A DNA stretch of 64,000 nucleotides from Tritrichomonas musculus (GCA_039105265.1 JAPFFF010000001.1:9424001-9488000); one strand, 5' to 3'; positions 9,960 to 21,800 are shown, counted from the stretch's first letter. Numbers and translations are program-made. The notes: generated by a model not told the origin, from the sequence alone.

Positions 9960-10780
9960 ATAATCAAATCTACTTGAAATGATTTTACTATGTCGAAAAA
10001 TGATTTGAAAAAAGTTTTAAAAAGTTAAAAATAACATAAATATATTTTGGACAAATGAATTGAAAGAAAACATTAAAAAAGATGGCTGTTTTGTAGAAAT
10101 TAAAGATAGAAATGACAAAGAAATACTGATGAAAAGAACTACACTATTTTGTATCATTAAAGACGAGTTAAAAAATCTGAGATCTGATGATGATGATGAT
10201 GCCATCTTTATCAATGGAACAGCAGCCTTTATCAAAAACTTGCAGTTCTTCTATTGAGATACCATTTAGGACTCATAAATACTAAGAAGAGCGGTCAGAA
10301 AAATCAAATTACTTATGTACTTATGAGGATACTTATGAATGCAATAAATATCATGGTTATGCATTCACATGCTTCAAAAAAACAGAAGATATGAAGTTAA
10401 TCATGGTTATGCAATATAGATGTTTTTGTCTTGCAGATTGTTCATTTTCATAAGCTCTACTTAATTATTTCTAATTTACATTCATCTGTATTTAGCTATC
10501 ATCTTTAATTTGTTTTCATTGCTGGTTGTTTTTCATCTATACTTAATGGTTAAGTGGAATGCTAAAAAAGATGAAAAATTTTCCATTCATTCATTGTTCA
10601 AAAAATTCCTCTTAGAAAAATTGATGTAAATCACCATCAAAAAAAGTATCTACTTTGATGATTTGAAGAAATAATTAAACAACGCAATTCATCAATCGAA
10701 GATCTTAAAAAATCAAAAGAGAAAGCTGAAAAATATAAACAATAATCAACTTTTTCAAATAAATTGAAAACTTTTTGTGA
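9960..10780 (+). pseudogene. Decayed coding sequence, unidentified
   Basis: Coding-like plus-strand fragments occur in changing frames. One is open from about 10032 to 10257 and contains five Asp in a row; others follow to a Lys/Glu-rich helix-like piece near 10670-10745. Stops separate them. None matches a family I can name. It may be the remains of a transposon or accessory gene. Confidence 0.3.
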
Positions 10781-10789
10781 AGATAAATA

Positions 10790-11173
10790 AACTTTGACTA
10801 TTAATTTTCGACATTGAATTTTTCAAAGTGCATTCAATTTATCATTTTTTATAAAACGATCTCCTGATGGCGATCCATATGCTTTCTGCTAAGCTCCCTC
10901 TGTTGGAGGATTATGTGAAGCATCCTTATGGAGTTGCTAGCTCATAAGACTCACCATATCGCAATAAAGCCATGCTTTTCTATAAGTAAATTTCTTATTC
11001 TAAAAAATATAAATACGGATAAACTTCTGAATTTAAAAATAAACAATTCAAAAATTGAATACATTGCTTTGAGAGAAACAAAAAATTTTCGACACTTTAT
11101 CGTTTTTTTAGTCAATTTTGAATGTGAATTGACGGTTATTTGCTCGTTATGTCGAAAATTAATAGTCAGAGTT
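10790..11173. mobile_element. Mariner-type MITE with TA flanks
   Basis: The left end AACTTTGACTATTAATTTTC and its continuation (about 25 bp in all) are matched in reverse complement at the right end with one mismatch. Each end abuts a TA dinucleotide (10788-10789 and 11174-11175), as expected for Tc1/mariner insertion. Weaker inverted similarity continues for some 50 bp more. At 384 bp it cannot encode a transposase, and no transposase motif was seen. Confidence 0.72.
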
Positions 11174-11401
11174 TACTTAAAAATTTTTTTCTTTTCAAAT
11201 ATCGTTAACAACGCTTTTGGTATGAAAAATAAATCATTCAAAAGTTTTTCATTTTTTTAATAAATGACTTATAATATCTACATATAAATACAAATAAAAC
11301 AATTATTTTAAATAGCACCATCATAGTTCAAATTTTTATCCAATTGTATCTTATCTTTTGCGAACCTGAACGATCAAAAAAAAATAGAAAAAAACAGTAT
11401 A

Positions 11402-12652
11402 ATGGATTCCTACATCAAGAACATTAAAAAGTCTTATCAGGCAGTCTCAGCGGAAAACTTAATTATCCAAAACTTTTTGGAGCGATTCAAAGGACTATTA
11501 GAGAAATTTAATAGTGAAGCTCGAAAAAATTCTTTAAATTTATCACCAATTACTGATTCCAATAATAATACTAATATTTCATCACCCGGCGTTCCTGGAT
11601 ACTACAAAGATAGTCTTGTTGCTATAGATTCCACTTTTTCTCATTTATCAGTAAATGTTTGTGATGTTGCAACCAAATCCTATGATCAGGTAAACGAATT
11701 AATTGAGAATATGAAAACACATGGCAATATGGATTTTGATACTGCACTCAACAAACTGAAAAAGTCTGGCGAAGCTTTATTGAGTGCAGTTGAATCTCGA
11801 TTAAAAAAGAATACACATAATGATACGACCAAAAAAATTGATTCGCATTTATCTAAGATGCAAAAAGGGAAAAGCAACGATAAAAATATTACAAAGCTTA
11901 ATGGATTATATCAAGAGGCTATCGTTGAACGCACATCATTGGCAGCAACACGAAATGAGATTATTGATGCAGCTAGAGCTCCATTGAAAGACTGCCTTGA
12001 AGCTATTGAAGTTATTAAAGATTTAATTGTTGAAAGAGATAACTTTTTAATGAAACTTTTAGAAGACATTGGTATTAGATACGTTGAAGTTGTTTCTGGA
12101 ATTCAAAACGATATTGCTAACTTAACAACAGCAATTAAATCTTTCAATTTCAACCAAGATATGGACCAATATTGTAAATCGAAAAAGTTAGCTAGATATA
12201 ATATTGATATTCCTGATTTTGAAGTATATGAATGCGATTTTGATGATGACGAAACAACTTTGCCACAAGAAGTGATAAGCGATTTTCCAATTGGTATTGC
12301 AGATGTCGTTCTTAGTTTTTCAGCAGCTCTTCCACCAGAGATGAGCTGTATCGAAGGAAAAAAGATTCTTTTAATGGAACCTCCAGCTGATGATTGGTGT
12401 TGCGTGATGAATCCTATTACCAGAGAACTTGGATTTGTCCCAAGTTACTGCCTTAATCAAACAAGTTTCAGCTTAGGTATTGTTTTAGAAGACAAAGCCT
12501 CATTGATTTCAAATGCTGAAGGTATAAAAGTTAAAGTTGGAGATTTTCTAGGAATTCTTGAAGATAATGTTAATGATAAATATTACAAAGTGGAAAATGC
12601 TTTTGGTGAACAAGGAAAAGTTCCAAAGGATCTTCTTGGCGTTGTCTTTTAA
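11402..12652 (+). CDS. Coiled-coil/BAR-like protein with two C-terminal SH3 domains
   Basis: Residues 1-260 are mostly helical, with heptad-like Lys/Glu and Leu patterns resembling a BAR, F-BAR or IMD membrane-bending region. An acidic linker follows at 265-285. The first SH3 domain (about 298-350) shows the usual order: an ALYDY-like hydrophobic strand, an acidic RT loop, DDWCC in place of the conserved WW, then GFVPSYCL. A second SH3-like module (about 355-416) ends GKVPKDLL. Such proteins usually link membranes to actin regulators; this role is inferred. The start is the first ATG after an A-rich leader. The stop TAA is followed by A, giving the UAAA polyadenylation signal known in trichomonads. 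Confidence 0.8.
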   Translation: MDSYIKNIKKSYQAVSAENLIIQNFLERFKGLLEKFNSEARKNSLNLSPITDSNNNTNISSPGVPGYYKDSLVAIDSTFSHLSVNVCDVATKSYDQVNELIENMKTHGNMDFDTALNKLKKSGEALLSAVESRLKKNTHNDTTKKIDSHLSKMQKGKSNDKNITKLNGLYQEAIVERTSLAATRNEIIDAARAPLKDCLEAIEVIKDLIVERDNFLMKLLEDIGIRYVEVVSGIQNDIANLTTAIKSFNFNQDMDQYCKSKKLARYNIDIPDFEVYECDFDDDETTLPQEVISDFPIGIADVVLSFSAALPPEMSCIEGKKILLMEPPADDWCCVMNPITRELGFVPSYCLNQTSFSLGIVLEDKASLISNAEGIKVKVGDFLGILEDNVNDKYYKVENAFGEQGKVPKDLLGVVF

Positions 12653-12822
12653 ACGTATTAATAATTTAATATTTTAAATATTTTTTATTTGATTTTTATA
12701 TATGAATATATGTAAATGCTTAAAATAAAATACTATAGGTTCGATAAAGCTAAATAAAGCATGTTTTACAACATCTAAAAATAAGGATATATAAATATAA
12801 AAAAAAAAAAGAGTATTGCTCT

Positions 12823-15800
12823 TCATCTGAACATAGGCGATTGCGAAGAACATAATTTGAGCATTGACTTATATGCATCCGAATCCATTGAATGCTTTTG
12901 CCCATTAATTTGTGATTCAGCAAGCATTATTGTAATCTGTATAAGAAATCCAAGTGAATTCTGGGGTACTATAAAGGATCGAACACTAGGGCAAAGTGGA
13001 AGGAAAAGAAATGCATCCTTATCTAATTTTGATTTGATAATAACATTCACGAGACCTTTTGATAATGGGCGAATTAAAATTATTATTTTTGATGTTAATT
13101 TTGCTTCTGAAAAGGTAACTGCAGCACCATCCATCCATAAAATAATAATATCTGTTCGATTAAAATACTCGAGTTTGGGGCTGTTCATTAGGGGACCAAC
13201 CATGAACATTACCTGATATCTGAAATTTTCGAAATAAAGAGCAGTTTGCTCTTTTTGCATTATTTCATTGTATCTAAAATCAGTCTGATGTACGTTTACA
13301 TTTTGACCAATAGAGGTCAAAAATTTTTCAAAAACAGGTGAAGTTTCCTGTATTTTAAATTCTACACATTCTTCGATAGTTTTGCGAGTATGATTAATGT
13401 AAAGAACGGAAACCAAATAACTTTCTCTAAAGTTTCTATTGGCAAGATTAAAGGCCAAATGAATGTTTTGCTGCGTGGTCATTAAATATTGCTTATCTTT
13501 TTTAGGTGATAAAATAGCATCAAAAAAGAGCGACAATGGAGAATGTGGCAAGAAATATCCAATTGACATATCGTTTTTATTGGCTTCTGGCTGCGCAATT
13601 GGAACAAAATCAACATGATACTGATCTGCATTGTACTTGTTCGATATCAATACAGTTTGCGACTTAAAATCAAGCATTGTCATATTTTCAGAAGAATCTA
13701 AAATAACACAATCAGCTGTTTTTGGTATAAATGGCTTTTCGTAATTACGGCGATAATTACTTAGGAAAAAATTAAAACTTTCATTTCGAATGTGATCGTC
13801 TCTTTGATTGAATGATGTTAACATGAATTTAAAGCAAGGATGGAACAAAGGTTCGTCATGATTTATTGTGATTAACAGATTTCCCATCAGCTTCATTAAG
13901 TACTGTGCAGTTTCAGCATCTTGTGAATTCATGATACATGATTGTAATTCGGGTACTATCTGAAGTAATAAATCTGGGTCTTTCTTTTGTATTTTAGATG
14001 CATATAAAGGTATTGCTGACACGAAGACAAGCAATTGCTTCTTTAATCCGTTATCTTGTGATAATTGTTCAAACATGTATTGAAAAATTTTCTTCGATTC
14101 AGCTGTGAATGGTATCGTATCAATTGCTACTTCTTCTAAAAAGATCAAAAAGAAAGTTTGTATATATTGTTCATTTAATACAAACTTTGGATTTTGCAAT
14201 AACAAATAGAAGAGTTGAGTGGAACTTGGACAATCATAAAATTGAGAAGCATAGGCTGTACATCCAAGATACTTAAGAACAACAGGTGCAAAATTATCAT
14301 ATATTTCATATGAAAAGTTGTTATTGATTGATTCAATAAAGGCAAAAGCAAGTACAAATTGAGAAGATGCAATTTTCATTGCATAACAAAGGGCCATTGT
14401 AGATATTTTAGGCGATTTTACTTTGATAGTATCGAGAAGAATATAAGTCCATCTTATAGCCATTGTTTGATCAATAACTTTTTTGTTGAGCCTATTATTA
14501 ACAATATCATTTAACAACTTAAGAAGACTCTGATTAGGAGCTTTAGCGAAATAATCCATCATTAATGGAATCAGCTGCTTATCAACAAAGTCAAAATTAG
14601 GTCTTAATGCTTTCAAGTCTTTGATAATATCAACTAATGATTCAGTAAAAGAAATCATTCCATAGAATTGGAAATTAGTTCCAAAAGTGGAAACAAAATC
14701 AATTGCAAACTGCTGAACTCTTTCTGGTGGCCATTTTTGCGCGTTTAAGTATATATGAATGCAAGAACCAATATTATATTTCTTAATTATAAAAAAAACA
14801 GGATTTATAAAAAGCAACTCATTGTTTTGCGATGCATATTTAAGTTTGAGTAAATTTTGGCAAAAAACCGATGCCAAAAGTTTTGAAAAATGATGAATAA
14901 CGTTTGATGCAACTTTTGTGAAAAGTTCGCACTGTTTTGCAAAATTGCTAAATTTCATATTATATTTGGTTAATGATTGCAAATCTATTCCTTTTTCACC
15001 ATATTGAAAAACAATACATAACATTTGAAATAGATGTTGATATAAATTACGATTAAAATTAGAATTTGATGCTGTTGGTGGTGGGCGAATGCCAAATATA
15101 TACTTGAAAAGCACATCTCCAAGTTTGTTTGATGGAACTATTTGAATAAATCCTTTGAAAAGACCTTCCATTTTTAAAATGTGGATAGCAAAATCAATAT
15201 ATAATTTTTTCACTTCTGGCTTTTGAGAAATCGAATAATTAATGCATTCAGTGATCTTATAACTGATTCTACTAATGATTTCAAAAATTTGCGGACAGAG
15301 GTTTGGACTTTCACTTAGTTCCTGAACCAGCGAAACAGATTCTGGAGTTAACGTAGCTTCAAAAAATGTAGAAATATATTGCAATGGCAACTTTTCGTTT
15401 AAATAGAACAATATTGTTTTTTCAACAGAGAGGTCAATTGGTTGCTCTTTGGAATATCTGAAAACTTGACGAATTTTGGTGTTAAATGTCATTCTAATAA
15501 AATTAATCACAAGATTATAATGATCATTTAATTCAGAACTAGTGGACATAATATCAAATGCACTAAATAAAAGTTGCATTGTATAATAGTTCACAAAAGG
15601 ATTAAATTTTTTCGATAAAGTAGAGGCTGATCCAGGGATAGCTAGATTATGGCTTAAAAATGATAAAAAATAATCAATTACAGATTCTCTTAATCTCTTG
15701 ACATCGATAAGCTTGAAATTTTGCCAAAAAATTGGTAAAATAAATTGGAAGATAATATTAACCCAATATTCAAATCTTTGATGGTCAAGATAAATATTAC

Positions 15801-16269
15801 TATTATTGCAAATCTGAGCACATTGATCACGTATGCAATCTTCCATCGATGTTGCAGTTTTTTGGTCGGAAACAGAATGCAATTGCTTAAAGAAAAAAGC
15901 GGTTTCAACAACACTATCTAATTGCTGAAATGGAATGACCAAATTACAAAAAGAAATAAGTTCAACTGTATTTGCCCAAACTGTTTGTCGTAAATCACCT
16001 TCAATAGTTGGAGATAGTAATTTAATTAAAATTCTTGATAACTGTTGCTGCATTTGGGCGGCATTACTAGGACTAAGCATAACAAGATTTTTTAAAGCAA
16101 CTATGATTGCTTCAATTGCTTTTTTGGTGCTCCTGTTTTTAGCGTCGTTTAAATTGATTGAATTTAAAATTTTTTCTATTTTATCAATGTAATCTTTGAA
16201 TACATCCTGATTAGGAATCATCATACTCGGAGTTATAGCCTTAAGGCTTTCGATTTGGCTTTTCGTCAT
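12823..16269 (-). CDS. Large alpha-solenoid protein with C-terminal RapGAP/tuberin-like domain
   Basis: The 1148-residue protein is mostly helical repeats (residues about 1-880) of HEAT/armadillo character. The C-terminal part (about 905-1110) follows the RapGAP order: a strand-rich start, F-x-x-FL-x-x-IG (about 975), an NEIM/LYFENF stretch, MFMVGPLMN, and then a strand ending in IIILW (about 1040). This matches RalGAP and tuberin proteins, which switch off Ras-like GTPases such as Ral and Rheb. Where active enzymes carry the catalytic Asn in GND, this protein has R-T-D, so catalysis may be lost. The assignment rests on pattern only. The ATG at 16269 is the first in frame. Confidence 0.55.
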   Translation of the reverse strand: MTKSQIESLKAITPSMMIPNQDVFKDYIDKIEKILNSINLNDAKNRSTKKAIEAIIVALKNLVMLSPSNAAQMQQQLSRILIKLLSPTIEGDLRQTVWANTVELISFCNLVIPFQQLDSVVETAFFFKQLHSVSDQKTATSMEDCIRDQCAQICNNSNIYLDHQRFEYWVNIIFQFILPIFWQNFKLIDVKRLRESVIDYFLSFLSHNLAIPGSASTLSKKFNPFVNYYTMQLLFSAFDIMSTSSELNDHYNLVINFIRMTFNTKIRQVFRYSKEQPIDLSVEKTILFYLNEKLPLQYISTFFEATLTPESVSLVQELSESPNLCPQIFEIISRISYKITECINYSISQKPEVKKLYIDFAIHILKMEGLFKGFIQIVPSNKLGDVLFKYIFGIRPPPTASNSNFNRNLYQHLFQMLCIVFQYGEKGIDLQSLTKYNMKFSNFAKQCELFTKVASNVIHHFSKLLASVFCQNLLKLKYASQNNELLFINPVFFIIKKYNIGSCIHIYLNAQKWPPERVQQFAIDFVSTFGTNFQFYGMISFTESLVDIIKDLKALRPNFDFVDKQLIPLMMDYFAKAPNQSLLKLLNDIVNNRLNKKVIDQTMAIRWTYILLDTIKVKSPKISTMALCYAMKIASSQFVLAFAFIESINNNFSYEIYDNFAPVVLKYLGCTAYASQFYDCPSSTQLFYLLLQNPKFVLNEQYIQTFFLIFLEEVAIDTIPFTAESKKIFQYMFEQLSQDNGLKKQLLVFVSAIPLYASKIQKKDPDLLLQIVPELQSCIMNSQDAETAQYLMKLMGNLLITINHDEPLFHPCFKFMLTSFNQRDDHIRNESFNFFLSNYRRNYEKPFIPKTADCVILDSSENMTMLDFKSQTVLISNKYNADQYHVDFVPIAQPEANKNDMSIGYFLPHSPLSLFFDAILSPKKDKQYLMTTQQNIHLAFNLANRNFRESYLVSVLYINHTRKTIEECVEFKIQETSPVFEKFLTSIGQNVNVHQTDFRYNEIMQKEQTALYFENFRYQVMFMVGPLMNSPKLEYFNRTDIIILWMDGAAVTFSEAKLTSKIIILIRPLSKGLVNVIIKSKLDKDAFLFLPLCPSVRSFIVPQNSLGFLIQITIMLAESQINGQKHSMDSDAYKSMLKLCSSQSPMFR

Positions 16270-17248
16270 TCACAGGCTGATTTTAAAAAAGCAATATTAA
16301 AAAATTCAATACAATCAAACTTTTTGAATACATTAAAATCCATTATTAGAAATCCCAAAATAATGAAATATACATTTTTTTCTTTGCAGTGCCAAACGTA
16401 AAATAGACACGGAAGTATAAAAAAGGAAAATGGAATTTTTCAAAATATCCAGAAGAAAAAAAATTTGACTAAAAAGGTCAAATACAATTTTTTAAAATAT
16501 CTTAATATATAATCAAAAAAAATATGTGTTTTTTTATATAAATATATACAGTATTCACAAATATCTTTGTTTATTGTAGAATTATTTCATTTCCCCGTCT
16601 ATATTATTATGATATAATTTATTAAATTTTTTTCTATAAATATTACACTCAATTACATTTTTTTAAACCTAATAATGCAAGTTTTTCCAATCAAATAAAA
16701 AAATAAGCCAAATATTTAATACTCTATGACAAATATGCTTGATAAAAGCCCAGGATTTCGGACTTTTCCAATATAAAAATAAATAAATGACCAAATGACT
16801 TTTTGAATTCTTTAGGTCCTAAATTAATGGACTTTTAACAAGTCAAATGACAGATTCATTAAATGGTTCACTTCGTTGATTTTGTCTGAAAACTTGAAAT
16901 TTAATATATCGGAAAGCTCGGAAATTTAGAAAAATAATTTCTTTTAGAAGCTTAACTTGAATAAAACATAAATGCAATAATATTTGATAAAGAAAAAAAA
17001 TCTGGTCAATAACAGACCACAAAGGTCACTATTCAGAATAAAAAGGTCTCAATGCCAGATAAATTTAACAAGATAAAAAATCTCTATAAATGATATATTC
17101 TAAATTCGTTATAAAATTTGAGATAAAGAAAATTTTAATTCAATATAAAGACCAAATATAAATTTAATTTTAGTAATTTGGTCTGATGATCATATCACAC
17201 TTCCTATAGAAAAAATAAAAATTCACATAACTCTTTAAATGAAAATAA
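16270..17248. other. Intergenic region with clustered GGTC/GACC tetranucleotides
   Basis: This AT-rich spacer lies between two divergent genes, the RapGAP-like gene and the CDK-like kinase. It carries ten GGTC or GACC words between about 16476 and 17256, four of them in the form TTTGGTC or its complement. It otherwise shows nothing coding. They could be regulatory sites or relics of an old repeat. Confidence 0.4.
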
Positions 17249-17290
17249 ATTTGGTCAAATAAAAACTTTTTATTAATAAAAAAAATAATT

Positions 17291-18571
17291 GATCAGCGAA
17301 GTGTCCTTCGCCCCACAATCGACAAGAATTATGATATTATTGCCCGCGTTGGTTGTGGGGGGTATAGCAACGTTTTCAAGGCTATTGAACGTTCATCTGG
17401 GAAAATTGTTGCATTAAAGAAAGTAAATAAATTCAATACACATACTGGGCTTCCTCTGTCTTTTTACCGCGAATTAAAATGCTTAAAAGAAATGAAGGGG
17501 CATGAAAATATAATCAACTATAGTTCAACAGTTCGATCAAATAATGATAACTCTTTATATCTTGTTCTGGATTATTGCGAATACGATCTTGCAGTTTTAA
17601 TCAATAATTATGGTCTTTCTCAATTTCAGCTAAAATCATATATGAAGCAACTTTTATTAGGATTATCATCACTCCACGACCATGGTTACGTTCACCGAGA
17701 CATAAAGCCATCCAACGTCTTCGTGACTAAGGATAACAAAATTAAGCTTGGTGATTTTGGTCTTACACGAAAAATCTTTGATAATAACTCTGATGTTGAC
17801 TGCTTTCTAGATTGCTCCTCTCAACTTTCTAGAGATAGGACAATGACAACACAAATCATGACACAATCTTATCGTCCTCCTGAAGTTTTACTAGAAGATA
17901 CCAATTATGATCAAAGTATTGATATATGGAGCTTAGCATGCGTTTTTTATGAAATGTTGACAGGAAAAGTTCTATTTTATTCTTCTTCTTCAACTGTTTT
18001 TTCTCAATTAGCATCAATTTTACGAATTTGTGGGTCTCCCAATCAAGAAAATTGGCCAGGTTTTGATAAATTACCAAAAGCAAACTACCTAGATATGATG
18101 CAAAAGTTTGTTCCAGCTCTTCGTGAGCTTCTAGAACTAACTATTCCGCCACAATACCATTGCCTTATCGATCTTTTACAATCAATGCTTCAACTTGACC
18201 CAAAGAAAAGAATAAACGCTCACCAAGCTCTTAGTCACCCATTTTTCAACGATCAGACTACTCTTACTACTCAGTTTATCAACGAAAAAAAATACTTTTC
18301 ATTCTCAACTTCTATATCTCCTCCACCTTCCCCAATTCAAAACTCTGGGATGGAAGTATATGTTTCAAATAACCCCCCTATTAATGATGATTTAGATACG
18401 AATAGTACAAATCTACCATATCCCGAAATTCATATTCTCAATCTTCGAACACTAAATGATGATGAAGAAAACTCTCAAAAAAAGCGAAAGGAGCTGGCAG
18501 AATCGATTTCTAAATTAAGAGATCTATTCGCACCTACTCGGATTCTACCATCTCCTATTGGATGCTTGTGA
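17291..18571 (+). CDS. CDK-like (CMGC) Ser/Thr protein kinase, start unresolved
   Basis: All kinase landmarks are in one frame: the glycine loop GCGGYSNV (about 17349-17375, third Gly replaced by Ser), ALKK lysine (about 17416), the C-helix LSFYRE, HRDIKPSN (about 17694), DFG (about 17752), and YRPPE in the activation segment. The SFYRE helix and the YRPPE segment place it in CMGC, near the CDKs. A long activation loop rich in Ser/Thr and a Pro-rich C-terminal tail are present. The frame is open from 17249, but its first ATG (17492) lies after the ATP-binding lobe, which would remove the catalytic lysine. The real start may be a non-ATG codon, an upstream exon or a sequence error. The coordinate given is approximate. 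Confidence 0.8.
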   Translation, partial: DQRSVLRPTIDKNYDIIARVGCGGYSNVFKAIERSSGKIVALKKVNKFNTHTGLPLSFYRELKCLKEMKGHENIINYSSTVRSNNDNSLYLVLDYCEYDLAVLINNYGLSQFQLKSYMKQLLLGLSSLHDHGYVHRDIKPSNVFVTKDNKIKLGDFGLTRKIFDNNSDVDCFLDCSSQLSRDRTMTTQIMTQSYRPPEVLLEDTNYDQSIDIWSLACVFYEMLTGKVLFYSSSSTVFSQLASILRICGSPNQENWPGFDKLPKANYLDMMQKFVPALRELLELTIPPQYHCLIDLLQSMLQLDPKKRINAHQALSHPFFNDQTTLTTQFINEKKYFSFSTSISPPPSPIQNSGMEVYVSNNPPINDDLDTNSTNLPYPEIHILNLRTLNDDEENSQKKRKELAESISKLRDLFAPTRILPSPIGCL

Positions 18572-18843
18572 CAAGACTTCGCGTCAAATCACAAAATCTT
18601 ATTCGCTTTTTTTTATTTTGCGTTACCAAAATTGATATCAATAAGTTTCGTGCTTATTTTTATCTTATAAGCTTCGTGCTTTTTTTTTTTTTAATGACTT
18701 TGTGTCTTTCTATTATATAAATTTTTTGATTGCGTTTGAAATTATCTTATGCATTTTTTTTTTTTTTTTTTTGACTTTTGCTCGTTATTTCAATAATTAC
18801 GATAATATAATGGCCAAATATTTAGCCATATCAAAATATCAAC

Positions 18844-21800
18844 ATGGATGAATCTTTTTTTCGTGAACCTGATATATACCAAGAATCAGATCGGATTATT
18901 GAAGCTATTTCATTTCTTTCAAAATTGGATTTAGAAAATTTTGAAAATGTAACATTATTTTTTCAAAATTCAATTTTTGTAACATCAAAAAAGTTGTTAA
19001 AGTCTTTAATTCGGTCTTTACTGAATGTTATTCGATTTAGAACAAAAAAACTTGATTTATATGCTAATTTATGTATTAATTTGAAAACGATTTCAGGCCT
19101 AGTACCTCATATTTTAATTAAATTTCTTAAAAATGCAGATTCTATGACGCCATCTCAATTTAAATTTTATAGGTTATGCATGTCAAAAAATTTAATATCT
19201 TCTTTTGATGTTATAAAGCAAATTTCTCCCATTTTATATTTTAATATAACTGAAAGATCATCAGTAGAACACCTTATACCACTTTTTTTATGGTTTTTAC
19301 CTGAATTTTTTCGATACTCAAATAATATTTTTAGGTTATTTTATGAAAAATTACAAAAATTATCAGACAATAAGCGCTATTTAAATCAAATTAAATTATT
19401 AAAATATAATGATTGGTTTCTTTTTTATCAATATGCAGAGAACCAATACATAAATTTGCGTTTTTATCATGCAGAATATGACAAAAACGAACCAATTAAA
19501 GATAATCCACCTGATACAACCGATTTAACAAAAAAATCAATTGAATTTAGTTTAAGAGAAGATGATGTTGATCAATTGCAACAACTAACAGAAAATATTA
19601 ACTTGAATCAAAGCTGTAATATTTCCCTTTTTGATTTGCTTCTTCCAGTTTCTCAGCACCCGACACTTACCCAATTTGCTGCTGTAAATGCTTCGGTAAA
19701 ATGTTTCAAATTTTTACTTGTCAACAATGCTAACATGAGCACAGTCGTTCCCAGTATGTCAACATCACATTTACTTACGGAATCACTTCATTTCAATCAA
19801 CAAATTCAGAATCAAGGGACAAAGATAATCCAAAATAACGAAGATACTAATATAAAAAATTCAAACTCTGATGAAAATGAACCTGAAGTTATTGAAATCG
19901 GGTCATCTTCATCATCTGAATCAGAGTCAGAACCAAAAAAAGAAGCAATGCAAGAAGCATCAAACGAGTCTACAAATAAGAGTGATGATGACGATGTAAT
20001 ATTTATAGACGATTCAGAAAGTAATGAAGAAGAAAAAGAGACAGAACCAAAAAGAAAATCTGACCAAGATGATAATCTCAAAATTTCAAAATCAGGAGAT
20101 AAAGAAATAATCATTATTGATGATAGCAGCAGTGAAGATGAATCAAAACAAATCAACACAAATAAAAAAGAAACACGAAAGGACAATCAAGAAGAGAACT
20201 CAAAATCAGATAAAATTGAAAAATTCCCAACAATTAATTTATCGGAAATTGAAGAGAAAAAATCAAGATATTTCATTCCACAAGTTTATCTAACTAATTT
20301 TACTAATCCTGTTGATCCGCCGTCAATTAAACTTGCTCCACGAAGTCCACTTTGCATTGAATACGCATCGTCTATGAAAATAGCGACAACTCCACAATAT
20401 GCAATTGCAGGAGGGAACAACGAGATCATTCGTCTTATTTACAATGCTGATCTCTCATTTATAGATACACCAAGGATTGCAGTTTCATGCTTTTTTAATG
20501 ATATTGCAAAATGGCTTCTTGATGTAGTTCTTTCAACTGATGAAAACGACAATAGCGAATCCAATTTAAATAGACAAGATCCACAGAATTTTTCGGATGA
20601 CCATTTATCCCTTCAATTTATGTATTCCAATCTACTTCATCATTCAATAACAACTGGAAATTTAGAAATGATGAAATACATTATTCTTAACATGCCCAAT
20701 GAAATCAACGATAAATTAAATACTTTAAATTTCGTTCCACTTCATTTGGCAATTAAATATCATCAGATTGACGTTCTTTCTTTTCTTCTCAATTTGAAAA
20801 GCATTGACGTTAACAATATTGATAAGAACACAAATAAGACACCATTTTTTATGGCTGTTGATCAAAAATCACTCACGATGATCAAAATGATTGCGAGTCA
20901 TCCTTTCTTTGACTTCAATCAAATTTCTTACGATACTTTAAAACCGATTCATTATGTTGCTCTCTACGGAACCACCAAAATGCTGAAGTATTTTATTTCA
21001 CTCAGCGAAATTGACGTTAATGACAACGTCATTTATAAAATAGAAGAAGAACGAGTCCAAATCGCGAAAAGAAAGAAAAAGAATAAAAAGAAAAAAGCTA
21101 AAAAATCGAAGAATTTCTTGCATGATGAACAATTCTTGTTTTTCATTGAAGAAAAAAACAACAAAAAAGAAGAAAAAAATGAAGAAGAAGAAGAAGAGGA
21201 AGAAACTGAAGATTCAAAAAGTTCAGAAAACGGTTATTATTACAAATATACACATGAACTTTACGACAGTGAATATCAAGACATTAAAATTGGCAAACTT
21301 GTGAACACGCCGATTGTTTGTGCACTTCTTACTGAGAAGATTGAGAAGATCCTTATTCTTGCCAATGACAAGAATCTTCAAATCAACACAAAATCGGATC
21401 AAATGCCTCTTCATCTCTGCATAATTCGTGACAATCTTTCCTCGATGTTTGACTATCTTCTCTCGAATCGAGAGAAGAATAAAATCGACATCGATGCCTA
21501 CGATAGATGTGGAACAACACCGCTTCATTACGCAATTATTAAGAAGAAAATGTGGGCAATTGAAGCACTTATTAAAGCTGGCTGTGATGTTACTAAAAGA
21601 ACAATTTGTGAAGGTGACACTGTTTTGCATCTTGCAGCATTTTCTGGCTATTATAATGCATTCAAAAAGTTCATCACAATGAAAGAAATTTTTGATGTAA
21701 ACATCACAAATTACAAAAATCAAACAATTCTTCATTATGCCACAATTTATGGCGCTACGAAGATTGTTGATGAACTTTTTTCGATACCTGGAATTGATGT

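Noticed and set aside
10928-11260. 110-codon open frame overlapping the small TIR element
   Set aside because: It runs across the element border and shows no transposase motif, so it is probably chance.
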